A DNA stretch of 52,640 bases from Perkinsus olseni (Eukaryota; Perkinsozoa; Perkinsida): the NCBI GenBank assembly GCA_013115125.1, contig JABANN010000213.1, positions 1 to 52,640 of the forward strand, given 5' to 3'. The notes under the pieces were generated by a model. It was not told the origin of the DNA and did no database searches. It saw nothing but the letters and a program-made list of their open reading frames with translations. The translations under genes and the position numbers were made by a program. Positions 1 through 10,533 of the stretch are shown here, in pieces. Within the stretch, counting starts at the first letter, position 1; every line of letters begins with the position of its first letter.

Positions 1-391
1 CTGCTGAACCATTAACCACACGAACGATCATGAGACCATAGACGTTGCTTATGCAGCCCAGTACCACAAAACTGGGAACACTGATGACTGATGCAGTGAA
101 GAAAGGCGCACGGCGCTCAACGGCATCGGCCAGAGGCCCTCCAGCGAGGGTGCCGATAATCGCACCAACTAACAAAATCGCACCGAAAATACTGGACTCT
201 GTCCCGGACTTCAGAACATGCAAGTCAGAGTCCGTACCGATATCAATATGGTTGCCGGCCGTATCGATGACCGTGTTCCTCATCGTATCGATGGTGGGCC
301 CAGTGAAGGCAAGACCAACACCAACAGCTACACCACCAAGCAGACTGATACAAGAACAGATAATCACGTATAGGTCAGAAGAACCGAACAT
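1..391 (-). CDS. Sugar-porter MFS transporter, N-terminal fragment
   Basis: This is the first ~130 residues of a major facilitator sugar transporter, cut by the window edge. It would carry hexoses or similar solutes across a membrane. The start is the ATG at 391. Its first hydrophobic segment (YVIICSCISLLGGVAVGVGL) is followed by a short acidic loop. A second helix, AILLVGAIIGTLAGGPLADA, continues into VERRAP. That helix end is the family's G-x-x-x-D-x-x-x-R-R signature in slightly altered form. The last visible residues, LMIVRVVNGSA, match the family's helix-4 'GR-hx-NG' region. Family assignment comes from this order of motifs; substrate cannot be told. An in-frame extension above the ATG exists but has no recognisable motif, so a further 5' exon is possible. 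Confidence 0.85.
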   Translation of the reverse strand, partial: MFGSSDLYVIICSCISLLGGVAVGVGLAFTGPTIDTMRNTVIDTAGNHIDIGTDSDLHVLKSGTESSIFGAILLVGAIIGTLAGGPLADAVERRAPFFTASVISVPSFVVLGCISNVYGLMIVRVVNGSA

Positions 392-1389
392 GAGAGTACG
401 AAAAACGCTGCATCGGGGCAAGATTGAATGACGACTCCAATGAGCAGAATCCGTTATCGAGCTGTATGAAGCGATAGTAATAGCCGGGGCCGATCCGATA
501 ATCAATCGAGCTATTGTCACGCCGTTTAGCACATCGTGGGGTCTTGGCTCTACTTGCGTCACCTCTGCTTCTGCAAGCACGCTTACGCGCTCGCATGCGT
601 GCGCGATCTCCGGGGTCACCGGCAACGTCGTTGGCAGAGGCCCTTTCAAATGAAGTCATGTGGGCTCTGGCAAACGTGATCACTATCGGCAGGAGACTCA
701 TTCATCGTTCACTCAGGTCATGACTGTGGGCGCAGTAGCGTCGAGGAGGCTCCTATTAGGATCCTTCCTCAGCAAGAACACAACGAACTCGATTCATGCC
801 CTCCCAACGAAATCCTTGTGATACAAATGCTGGGAGCGTGTGTTGCTCTGCTCAGACCTACTCGATACTGCGAGAGTCAGCAACCACGCAGTAGCCTGCC
901 GACTGCTAGTTGGTGGCCACCAACGTTCAGCAGGACAAGAGAAGCTCGTCACAGAAGTTATGATTATTGGCCATACCTATTATTGGTGCCTGGCTAGCTG
1001 TAGCGGTGAAATCCATTCAGTGAACTTCAATTCGGAGTACTGCCAGTATAGTTGCGTTCATCGCGCACTGGCTACTTTCGTGCACTCCTGGTCAGCACGT
1101 GATGACTTCGTTCACGCCGATTCTTCCGCGCTGGTGGCGCTCATGGTAGCAGCTTGCTTCCATGAGCTTAAATTATCGCTCAGTCGAACGAATTCGTAGT
1201 CGCTCGACGTGGACCAAACGTCGAGTGTATAACCGCGCGGTGATTGCCATCCCTGACTTGCCCCACCGACTGATTGAGTACTAACAGCTACCTCCTGCTA
1301 TTCTGTTAGAAAATAATGCCATTGAAAACAGTAAATATAAGAGCAACAGTGGTGGTATAGACCAGCGTAGACCAGCGTGTACATTCAGC
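392..1389. other. Intergenic stretch, no gene recognised
   Basis: About 1 kb between the 5' end of the MFS gene and the 3' end of the SEL1L-like gene. Open frames of 69-119 codons occur on both strands, but none shows a family motif or a frame-restoring intron. A short direct duplication (tagaccagcg twice) lies near 1358-1378. The stretch probably holds the 5' flank of the MFS gene and the SEL1L 3' UTR. Confidence 0.5.
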
Positions 1390-4300
1390 TCACTCCGCGG
1401 GAGGAGCCACAGCAGCAGCATCAGGTTGGGGGTCATCTACAACCAGGCGCCGTTGGAGGTCCTCTTCTTCAGCTCTCATGGCCTACAAAATCACAGATAG
1501 CAATTTAGTGAGATGAGACGTTGTTGTTACGAATTTGCCACGAATCAACACCAATAAGGTGAGGGCCACACCACATATCGCTATCAGCCTCAGACGCCTA
1601 TCAGCAATCAAGGAGATAGTGAGCTCGCCTCGGGCTGGCAAACTCATATACCTGGGAGACAGATCTGAGGTGAAGGCCAACTAGAAATAGCTTACCATTC
1701 TTGCAGTTTGAGGACGACTCGCATGATCGATACAACAGTACCACCCGATGATGGATGTACCTTTGAATGGAACATGACACAATTGATTATATGGTCGCGC
1801 ATGTGAAGCTATTCGGCTATCACAACCCACCTCAAGGCATTTCTCATAGTGCTTGGCAGCCAGTGATAAGTCCATCGGCACTCCTCCGAGTCCCCACTGA
1901 TACATGAAGCCCACATCGAACCTGATGCGATCAAGAGTAGTCTCGCGAGTTCTGACGTCACGTCTCGGTCACCAAGCTTACCGCGCCTGGCCTATAAAGG
2001 GCTGCATCCATTCCGCGATGACCTGTGTATCAGCTGTACGCTTGTAGTGTGACAGAGCACTTGCATAATCAGGTGAATCCTAAGGACATGGGACTCACTC
2101 AGAGCCTGCTGCTGCTGCTGGTCAAACTCACCTGCTTGTAGTACCGTATCTCTGCTGTCTGTAGTCTTTTAGTGACTTCCCTCTCATCATCCCTCCACTC
2201 AGTCAGCATCTCGGATTCCTTCATCGTGTCAGCGAGTTCAACTCCAATCCCCCAACCATAATATCTAGGATTCATCTTGTGCTACTTAGCAGTGCTACGA
2301 CTCGACATGAACTCACGCAAAGTCACCGAGCCTTAGCTCGCTGGATGGACTGCCCTGATCTGCGCTCATTTCATAAAACCGCTGCGCCAGCACTCTCCCA
2401 GAGGCGTTGGGTATCTCCAGTGGTGATAGTAAGCGGATAAGAGACAAGCTTTCCGTTTTGGGTGAGAACACACCATGCCCGTCCTGAGGAGACGCCGCCA
2501 AATGGCGGGGCGGCACCTGGACGCGATCGATCACACCTGGTCCGCAGAATCATATTTTTCGGAAGCATCACTCGGGAAGAGTTTAATATGGTCCCGATCC
2601 AGTAGATGAGCTAGATTGGATTGGGATACTTCATGACCAGCTTCCGCAAGTTGCAGAAAGCTTAAAGCACCTGAGGTCGAATGTGGACGGAGATAGCCGA
2701 CTCTTACACTATCGGCCTACTTGCTCTAGAATCCACTGCCTTCTGAGCATAAGCTGCGTCCAAGGTGTCAGTAACCCAATCACCTCTCTCTGCGACCTCC
2801 TTCAGGAGTTTAACTGCCATCTGGCAATCCCTCACCGTACCTGATGTCACCATGATATCCCAACGGGCTACACGTAGAGCCTACCAACGCCATTGAGGTG
2901 CATGATAGCCAGAGCATATGCTGCTGGGGTATGCCCACGCTCGAGTGCTTGGGCATACCACATGAAGGCTGTAGGAAAACTCTGGACAGTACCAGTGCCT
3001 GTTGGGCGCCACATAGACTCAGTTATTGGAGCCCAGAGTCGTCCATCCCACCTGTCAAATAGAGACTGGCCAAGTTGAACATGCCATCAGCGGAGCCTTT
3101 GATAGCACTCTTGTTGAAGTTGGAGAATGCATCGTCATATTCCCGAGCCTCAAAGTTCAGGTATCCCAAACCATTGAGACCTAGTGAATGGCAAGAGCTT
3201 GACTGTGGCATTCGACGGGCATCATCCTACCGAGGGCATCGCCTTGGTCCGCGGCAGCTGAGAAGAAAGCTCTTGCTCTACCGACGTCTGCCTCGACGCC
3301 AAGACCAAGACAGTACCTGGAGTATACGGAACTAGAACCGATATCGTGTAGGGGGGGATGTACATGTATCCAAGCAGTGCTTGTGATTGATCGTGACTCT
3401 GCGATGCGCCGAGTTCAAGGAATTTCTTAGCTTCAGAGTAGCTCTGTTGAAACCCCTCAACTCCAAGTAGGTATCTGCAATGAGTGATGCCCATGACTGA
3501 TGGCGAGGTAGGTCACCTCTTCCCCACTGCACTTGCTATATTCACATCACCACCGTAAGCGAGTTGCTTGAATAGCGATATCTCATTAGGGCTCAGACCC
3601 TTCTTAGTGCCCGTCTGAAATGAACAATATCGAGAAAATCCGAAGGGACCCTGGGCAAGTGTGGCATACCTCTCCAGCCAAAACGCCTTGAAGATTCAAG
3701 CGAACCAGTTCCACCGCCTGTGGTAATCCAGTGGAGTATATATGCGCTATACGCTGGGCAATCTGATAAGCAAGGATTCACCCAGTAGATAGCGGTCATC
3801 AACGCTACGAGCGCAAGAGCGAACACTCATTAGGGGTTGGAAGGCAGGCCCGCTCTACGTTGTAATTGATTTCTCGACGAGCGGAAGGAACGACTACAAC
3901 TGATGGTGGCACATTACCTCAATGTAGTTCATAGCGGCAGTCTCACAATTGCGAGGGACTCCATAACCAAACAAATGACGGTATCCCATGGTCATCATCG
4001 CACCGGTATGACCGGCAGTAGAAGAGGCATATCTAATGCGAATACTGTGGAAGGATACTCCTCAGTACATCACGCTGCCCACAGGTATAATATGCCTTTG
4101 CCATAGTCCTTTTCATGCTCCCCGGGATTAGTTATGCGATTAGGGTCACCACGGTTGTTGGAGTAGTAGAGACCGAGCATGAATCTGACATCGTTAGCTA
4201 CTGTTCGTACATTTATCAACACCCCCTCTTACTGAGCATGCGGCTCTCCTTGGTTAGCCGCCAACTCCAACAATTCTGCGCCGCGGGTACTGTTCAATGG

Positions 4301-5234
4301 GAACTGAGTTTGACCTACGAAATGCCTTCGATTACACACAAGATGATGATTTCCATAAAGGAGCGCACCTGCGTAGGCCAATGCGGTGAGGTTGCCAGAC
4401 GATTGGTACAATGCGTAGAACTTATCGTAGCTCTCTTTGAGGTGGCCAGTGCTGATCAAGAGCATTCACTTTAAGAATTATATCCTGGTATGGCCTTACT
4501 TGAGAGCATCCATAGCTGCTCGGAAACGGAGCTCCACAGCTGGACCTTTGGATGCCTGCCACGACAACTCGACCCTAGACGTTGCATCCTGAGATCGAAG
4601 GATACGCATCCCGTGGGCAAAAGAGAGGAGGGGTACAGTAGTAGCAGGCAGACCATCACCCTGGTACCTCTACATGGTCGACTCGCCCGCCATCGCCGTT
4701 ACCAGAGGACCAGTAGGTCATCAGAGGCTCCGTGGAGGTACGATCGTCATCCCCTGACAAGGTACAATGAGGAATGTGCCACTCCTATGCTTGTCCGCCG
4801 AGGCATAGCCATGATGATTGTTGAAGGCCACGGGTGATGATATACGTGTATTACCGAATATGATGAGCTGCAAAACATCCAAAGCGAAAAATGCGAGCAG
4901 CATGGCCAACAGCACTCCACACTTGCCCATCACCCCTCCCAGCAGACCTAAAAGAGGCAGATGCTCATCCACCGACATCTATACCATGCCGAAGTGCATG
5001 CCGCAGATGAGCATACTCGTCGAGCTTCAATGAGGTTAGTCGACGAGATTTTGGTCGTCCTAGGAAGTTTTTCCCATCACCTCGATCTGCCCTATTCCCT
5101 CGGTCAACTCGCTCTCCTGCTTGTCGTCGAGCATCATCCATATCGTCGTTCTCGACCTCACCATCACCATTGGCCTCTCCGTTTGGCCGCCGACGCTGTC
5201 TAAGTCCGTCCTGGCCTCCAGCCGATGGGTCCAT
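1390..5234 (-). CDS. SEL1L/HRD3-like ER-associated degradation adaptor
   Basis: This multi-exon gene encodes tandem Sel1 repeats, the lumenal scaffold that recruits misfolded glycoproteins to the HRD1 ubiquitin ligase. Clear repeat pieces lie near 4400-4250 (RGAELLELAANQGEPHAQ), 3210-3060 (GLNGLGYLNFEAREYDDAF), 2990-2895 (ALERGHTPAAYALAIMHLNG) and 1914-1800 (GFMYQWGLGGVPMDLSLAAK). The piece MAVKLLKEVAERGDW near 2800 is typical of SEL1L. The C-terminus has one membrane helix (LIAICGVALTLLVLI) and a short acidic cytosolic tail ending at 1390, as in SEL1L. Introns of 48 nt at 4185-4232 and just before the last exon restore the frame. The N-terminus is less certain. From ATG 5234 there is a ~80-residue charged segment, then a 37-nt intron, then a hydrophobic anchor. 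A start at 4978 would instead give a short signal-anchor. The exact exon chain between 3.6 and 2.0 kb was not fully solved. Confidence 0.88.
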
Positions 5235-5433
5235 AGGAGAACTCAGTATTCGAAAAACTTATATTGAGGAGAACTCCGGAAACGATGGTATCTATCTCTC
5301 AACAGTAGAACAGCTCCTGTATACCTCGTTGGAACCCCCTTTCTTATACTCATAGCTCAATAGAAAACTCTGAAGAAACTTCTGTTTATGAGTAGTCGTC
5401 ATAATACATCATCAGATGCTGTTCTTCCCACCC

Positions 5434-5943
5434 TCAGAATATGTGGACGCAATCGTAAACGAGAGTCCACATGAGTACGAAACCCTGAAGTATGATGAGC
5501 TCTACACACTGTTAGATGCACAACAATTACCATAAGGCCAGTGAAGAGCTGCCCCACCATGACGTCCTTCTCACTGATAAAGTACTTCTTACCATCACCT
5601 CCCAACCTCACGTACAACTGGGAAGAAAGTTTAGCGAGAGCTAGCGTAACGGCACTTGTATTGTTACCAGCAATGATCCAAGTAGCTGAACAACAGCAAA
5701 AAGGACAAGCCCGTATTGCAACCCTTCTACTCTGAATATACCAGCCAGGATACCTCCAAGGATCGCCGAAAACGTCCGACTGAAAGGAAAGACGGTGGAT
5801 ATGGTAGCCTAGTGCCTCAGCTGCTACTACCAAGAGCCCAGCAACCTCATGTTATTCGCCAACGCTGCTTTCTGTACCAACTCTTGCGGCTTAACACCAG
5901 TAGGGTCAGTTGAAGTTGGTGCACCTCCTCCCAATGCAGACAT
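5434..5943 (-). CDS. EMC6: ER membrane protein complex subunit 6
   Basis: A 120-residue protein, close to the usual ~110 for EMC6, a core transmembrane subunit of the ER membrane insertase for tail-anchored and multipass proteins. Four exons (5831-5943, 5668-5779, 5531-5617, 5434-5484) are separated by introns of 51, 50 and 46 nt, all GT..AG and all needed for the frame. Family hallmarks are in order: NNMRLLGSCRTFSAILGGI (the conserved N-x-x-x-L-x-x-CRT element, formed across the first splice junction), AGIFRVEGLQYG (the AGILGLTGL-like turn), a second helix, the loop KKYFISEKDVMVGQLFTGLM, and a final helix ending in a V-H-I-F terminus like the family's VHVY. It lies ~200 nt upstream of the SEL1L-like gene on the same strand. 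Confidence 0.94.
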
Positions 5944-6177
5944 TATTAGGACCAGTGCAAGAGTAAAAAGCCTACTCCCGATACGCTAACGGCATCAAAG
6001 CTCAAGGGTACGAAGTTGAAACATCTACCCTCCGACGGGGAAGGAAGTGGCAAAGGAATATCCATCACTCGAAAACAAGCAGCAGCATTCCTGCTGTAAG
6101 CGACCTTGCTGCCCACATCCTGGAACCAGTGAACAAACTGCTCAGAAGGGTGATGATAAGAAACGTTAAATAGTATA

Positions 6178-8662
6178 CTAGAAGCCCCGTGACTGTGGGG
6201 TTGGGGCAAAGTGGACCCGCCTACGCGGCCCTTCGTGTGAAGGCTGAGCTGCTGCCGTTGTTGTGGAGGAAGTTGACGGAGCACTACTGCGATGAGAAGA
6301 GTGGAAACCACTAGATTTGGAGTTATCGACTTTAACGATTAGCTGCTGATTAGCGTCTGTTATATGCAGAGTCTTCAGCGCTCGGCACCTCCGCTTGAGG
6401 ACTTCTGCTGACTCCTCTGAGACTCCATCACACCCCAATAGCTCTAGCTGTTGTACGTAGGTTAGGATACGTGAAAGCATGTAGACACCTCGATCAGTAA
6501 GGCCACTGAGCCCATCAGTGACTATTAACCTTCGTACTCTCTGTAACGCTTGAGCATGCTCATCGAAGAGCAAGGGGAACGGTAGCTTACGATATGCGCT
6601 GTTGTTGTGCATCTTACTACTCCGCTGGTAGCGTGGGCCCGCCTCCGCTTCACTCGAGCTTGACGAAACGAAGTAAACCTTTTTTGGCAAAAGTTTATTG
6701 CCGGAGAACCTCACCACGGTAGCATCACTATCAGACAGACCAACACAGTTGCTTTGACTCCTCACCGTGCCATGAGCACTGGTAGGCATCATCGAGCTGC
6801 CATGATTATGCCCATCCAAACGCTGCGGATCACCATCATCCACAGGAGTACCACGTAACGCTTGATCAAGCAGAGGAACATCACTCGGCATGTATCCACA
6901 CAACCACTTCTGTAAGGCCAAGTCGTTGAGCCCCGGGCAGGCACCCCGGATCTCGATAGAGTCCAGAGTACAACGATCGGCTAGGACAGTCTCCAGGGCA
7001 GCTTGACTTAGACTCTCCACAGTAAGGGAGATGCTCCTCAAAGCAGGAAAGTTTGGTAACCCCAAGCTGGCCATTATGACGTCTGACGCAGTCTTCTCGG
7101 GTAGCCTGGTTAAATCTAGAGTGAGCGACGTCAAGAGGGTTGCACTTTCTGCCAAGCTCTGCATGGCCTCGACGATGCTGAGATCCTCATCATCATTATC
7201 ATCAGGGCTCACGCCCTCCGAAGGGGTCAGGACGATGTCCAAAACCTTGAGCATAGGTAGATAATCTCGAATGACCAGCAGCGTCTCTTCTGTTCCACAA
7301 CTCTCCAAACCCGCTAGTTGCAGTTTCTCCATGTTAGGGTTGACCTTGAGAACTTCACAAAGTTCCTTGCTGGTAGCCACATTCTGTGGCTTAGCGAAGC
7401 ACAAGCAGTTGGACAGGTTCAACTCCTTCAAATTCTTCAGGTACCTCAACTTCTCTACACAACCCTTGTCGACATGCAAGCACCATTCAAGGCTGAGAAC
7501 CTCCAAGCCAGCAGGCAGGTCCAGAAGGCCCCTCTCAGTCACTTTGGAGTTACCCAAGTCCAATCGCTTCAAGCCAGGACAGTGCTTTGAGAGAGCCATC
7601 ACAGACTCGTCGCCAAGCTGAGCGCACCACTTCGAGCTGAACGACATCAACTCGGGACTTTTAGATGCCAACGCGGCAACACCAGCATCCGTCACCTAAG
7701 CCAAGACGTCGTCACTGAGTGAAGCTCCAAGAGCACGAAGTACCTTCGAGCAAGCTCCTATCATAATCTGCTCTACTGACAGGAGGGACAAGTCAGGAGC
7801 CGTAAAGGCTTGGTCAGAAACTGCCGTACCAGAGCAATCCAGATATGTTAACCCTCGCCCCAGGCAGCGAGTTATCTGTTGAGAGAACTCGTGAACCCCT
7901 ACTAGTGCTGTGTCTGGTCTTTACCAGCTTATCGAAGCATGGTGACTTTGCTCCTGTTTGACTAACGTCTAATTTAACTAGAGTCTTCTTAGCAACATCC
8001 GTAACTCTCTGAAGGGCGAAGGCTGACAGCTGCCCGCAGCCCCCAACGGACAGCTCTTGAAGTCTAGCCAATCCTGATGGAATAATCATTATGATCGTGA
8101 GGAGGGGTTTCCACTACCAAGTTGAGGCTGGCCTCCATCCGCTACAAAAGCTGAGTCACTAATCCTCACGCAGCCCTCCAGGATGAGGGTCTGCAGATAA
8201 CGGCACGAAACCAGAATAGCCGATACAAGACGATTGTTAACCTAACAACCATCATCCATCGCCATGCAGCAGCAGCAGGAGGGCAGGGGTGGTACTCCCC
8301 TCACCTGTCGACAGTGGGATAAATTGAGAACTCTCAAGTTTGGACACTCTCGAGGTATGTAGGCAAGCAGTGATCTGGCAGTGATAGTAAGTCCCATATG
8401 GAGGCGGAGGAGACCCACTACTTTCTTAGATTATAAGCCCCAGTCAAGTTGAGGGAGAATAGATCCTGGCCCATACACTGTATAAGGACGTTATCGCTGA
8501 CGTAGTTGTAATGAACTGCAAGGTAACAGCATGAGTGGCGGTTGAGCCATTCAGCCGTTCTTCACCTAATATTTCCAACGTCTCTCTCAGCAGTGATGTG
8601 GGTAGACGACGCAGCTCTTCATAGGCCGCACCAGTCCTCCTACCACCAGCACCAGGCAACAT
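6178..8662 (-). CDS. F-box/AMN1-type leucine-rich repeat protein
   Basis: A leucine-rich repeat protein of the cysteine-containing AMN1/FBXL kind, which usually act as substrate receptors of SCF ubiquitin ligases. The large last exon (6178-7695) has repeats such as GLKRLDLGNSKVTERGLLDL and LEVLSLEWCLHVDKGCVEKL. A 48-nt intron removes an apparent in-frame TAG at 7696-7698 and joins GACSK to VTDAGVAALA, a perfect repeat start. Earlier exons carry ECPNLRVLNLSHC and YLQTLILEGCVRISDSA, separated by a 63-nt intron. The N-terminal exon from ATG 8662 (EELRRLPTSLLRETLEILGE) could be a weak F-box, but this is not certain. The C-terminus is Ser/Thr-rich and disordered, ending RRRVHFAPTPQSRGF, whose RVHF is of the PP1-docking RVxF type. 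It starts ~255 nt downstream of the LIN1 gene. Confidence 0.75.
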
Positions 8663-8918
8663 AATCCTCTCTGAAATAATAATGGAAACACTGAGGGGCA
8701 GGGAGGAGACATTATCGTAAGCATACCTGCCAGCTCTGAGGCAGTTGGTAGTATCTCAGTAGCAGGTAGGGTCATAGGGGCATGTAACACAGGTAAGGGG
8801 AAAACAAACAACTCCTGTATACGTGAGGGAAGATGAGCGATTATGAAATATAAGAGTAACGCTACTCCATAATACAGCTGTTATACACTCAAAGCGTACA
8901 TCACAATTCAGTCTAAAC

Positions 8919-10252
8919 CTAGGTCTTAGCAGCACCCTGCCCCGCTGCTGCTGGCGATGGGGCTCCTGACAGGCCACATATGAGAAGCAGAGCAAGCCAG
9001 AACGCCTACCGGGTGCGGCCTGTGGCTGGGCCAAGGCTAGTAAAGTGGTGTAGATATCTTGTAGGGTGGCATCGAGGCAGTCACCTGAGGTGGTAGGAGC
9101 GTCGATGTTGAGCGGCTGTGAGGAGGCCCCCTACGGTTATAGTGATCTTCTATGAGCTCAAGAACTGTAGATAGCTCATCAAACTTAGTCTTCTTATCCT
9201 CTACAGACATCCCTTCACACGGATCCTCCACGATTTCATCCTTCCTCTGCCACCGGGGTTTCTTCTTACCATGGGCTTCCTTAACCTAGAACAGCAGCTG
9301 AGGGCCCAAGAGGAAGGACCGTGATGATGATGATGATGATGATGATGCTTTACATCAGCCTGTTTCTTCTTCTTGCTGTTCTCCGCTGATATCGTCGGGC
9401 TAAGTACTCTAAGGGCCTCTCTGGGTGTACTCTGTTTCACATCCATCGTCAGCGTATAGAGGCGAGTGAGCAACTCCCGCAGCGGCGGCGTCGTCTCTAC
9501 AAGCAGTACCACAGGATGACGGGGGAGTAAAGCTATAATAACCCAGGAGGGCTGAGTTACCTTTAGTATCCTCAACATCATCCGTCTGACCCCAGAACTC
9601 TGCATGGAGCTTCTCCGCCTTCTTCCTCTGCTCTTCATTCTGATAGGTGGAATCTTTGGCTCCCTTATCGACAGAGTCTAGCCATGCATCCAAGTTCTCA
9701 GCCTGCTCCGATCGACTTTGTACCTGCTCACCACCAACTCACCACTAAGGTGTAGGCTGCACAGAAGGCTACTACATAGAATCCTGACTCATCGAAGTGC
9801 CCTTCCTCGTTCTCTCTCCTCATATTGAAGGGTTCCAATACTATCCCATCATCCACGGCCATCTCGGGGTCATCACTATCAATGCCTGCCAACATGATCA
9901 GCACCACTGGAATATGACCATCACCATGATAGCCCTCACCTTCATTCTCCGGTACATTATCCTTACTATCGTCTGGATCCTCTCCCATCCTAATGGCTCT
10001 ACGCTTAGCTCTTGCCATCTCGGCATCACCTTTCTCTTCTCGACCATCTTTTCTCTACAAAAACAAAAATCATTGTCCACGAGTGTTCTTCGCGAAGACT
10101 ACCTTGCTGCCTCCTTGCTGCTGCCTTATGGCTTTCTTCAACCACTCAGGATTAGCAGTCTTATTATCATCATCTCCTCGGGCTTCGTCATCGGAGTCGT
10201 CAGAGAACTGCTGAGCCTCCCGATCACGGCGTCTTCGTGTATTATGGGACAT
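8919..10252 (-). CDS. CD2BP2/LIN1-like U5 snRNP protein
   Basis: A homologue of CD2BP2 (U5-52K)/LIN1, which binds the U5 snRNP and leaves before tri-snRNP formation. The first exon (ATG 10252) is acidic and Arg-rich. A 48-nt intron then joins QQQGGSK to RKDGREEKGDAEMARAKRR. The family core follows: IVLEPFNMRRENEEGHFDES, matching the LEPFN..+E.EEG.FD element. After a 52-nt intron comes QAENLDAWLDSVD, the DAWLD element. A 64-nt intron leads to PPLRELLTRLYTLTM and TPREALRVLSP, the helix that ends the family's middle region. The CAT repeat at 9322-9348 sits in the next intron and is not translated. The last exons end GQGAAKT. I could not find the usual C-terminal GYF domain. One junction near 9120 remains unresolved. 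Confidence 0.82.
9322..9348. repeat. Intronic (TGA)9 triplet repeat
   Basis: Nine uninterrupted ATG/CAT units in the LIN1-like gene. In one frame they would give a histidine run, but the donor GTAAAG just before them and the acceptor 45 nt after them place them in an intron. Confidence 0.75.
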
Positions 10253-10533
10253 CACAGCAACAAACGCATCTACTGTAACGTTCCATCACCGTCGGCGGCA
10301 ATATCGAAGGTCACCACCAGGTAGCGCTTTGACCCCCATTGAAGAGGACTCAGCAACCGAATGCTTGTTAATTTGTGACAAAAAGCATACACCGATAGTA
10401 TATGACAAACATAGCCAATACACAGAGGAACAGTCGTGGTACCTCAGCATGACGACGGCGAGGAACCAAAGCACAGTAACAGCCGACTGGGGCTGAGTAA
10501 CGCTAGACTGACTTGAGCGAGACGAGGCTATAG

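Noticed and set aside
840-1199. 119-codon plus-strand frame between the MFS and SEL1L genes
   Set aside because: No motif, no plausible start context and no splice support.
7696-7698. In-frame TAG splitting the LRR gene, suggesting a pseudogene
   Set aside because: It is the acceptor end of a 48-nt GTACTT...TTAG intron; splicing gives the perfect repeat start CSKVTDAGVAALA.
9797-10324. 175-codon plus-strand frame
   Set aside because: It is antisense to the LIN1-like exons, crosses their introns and has no motif.
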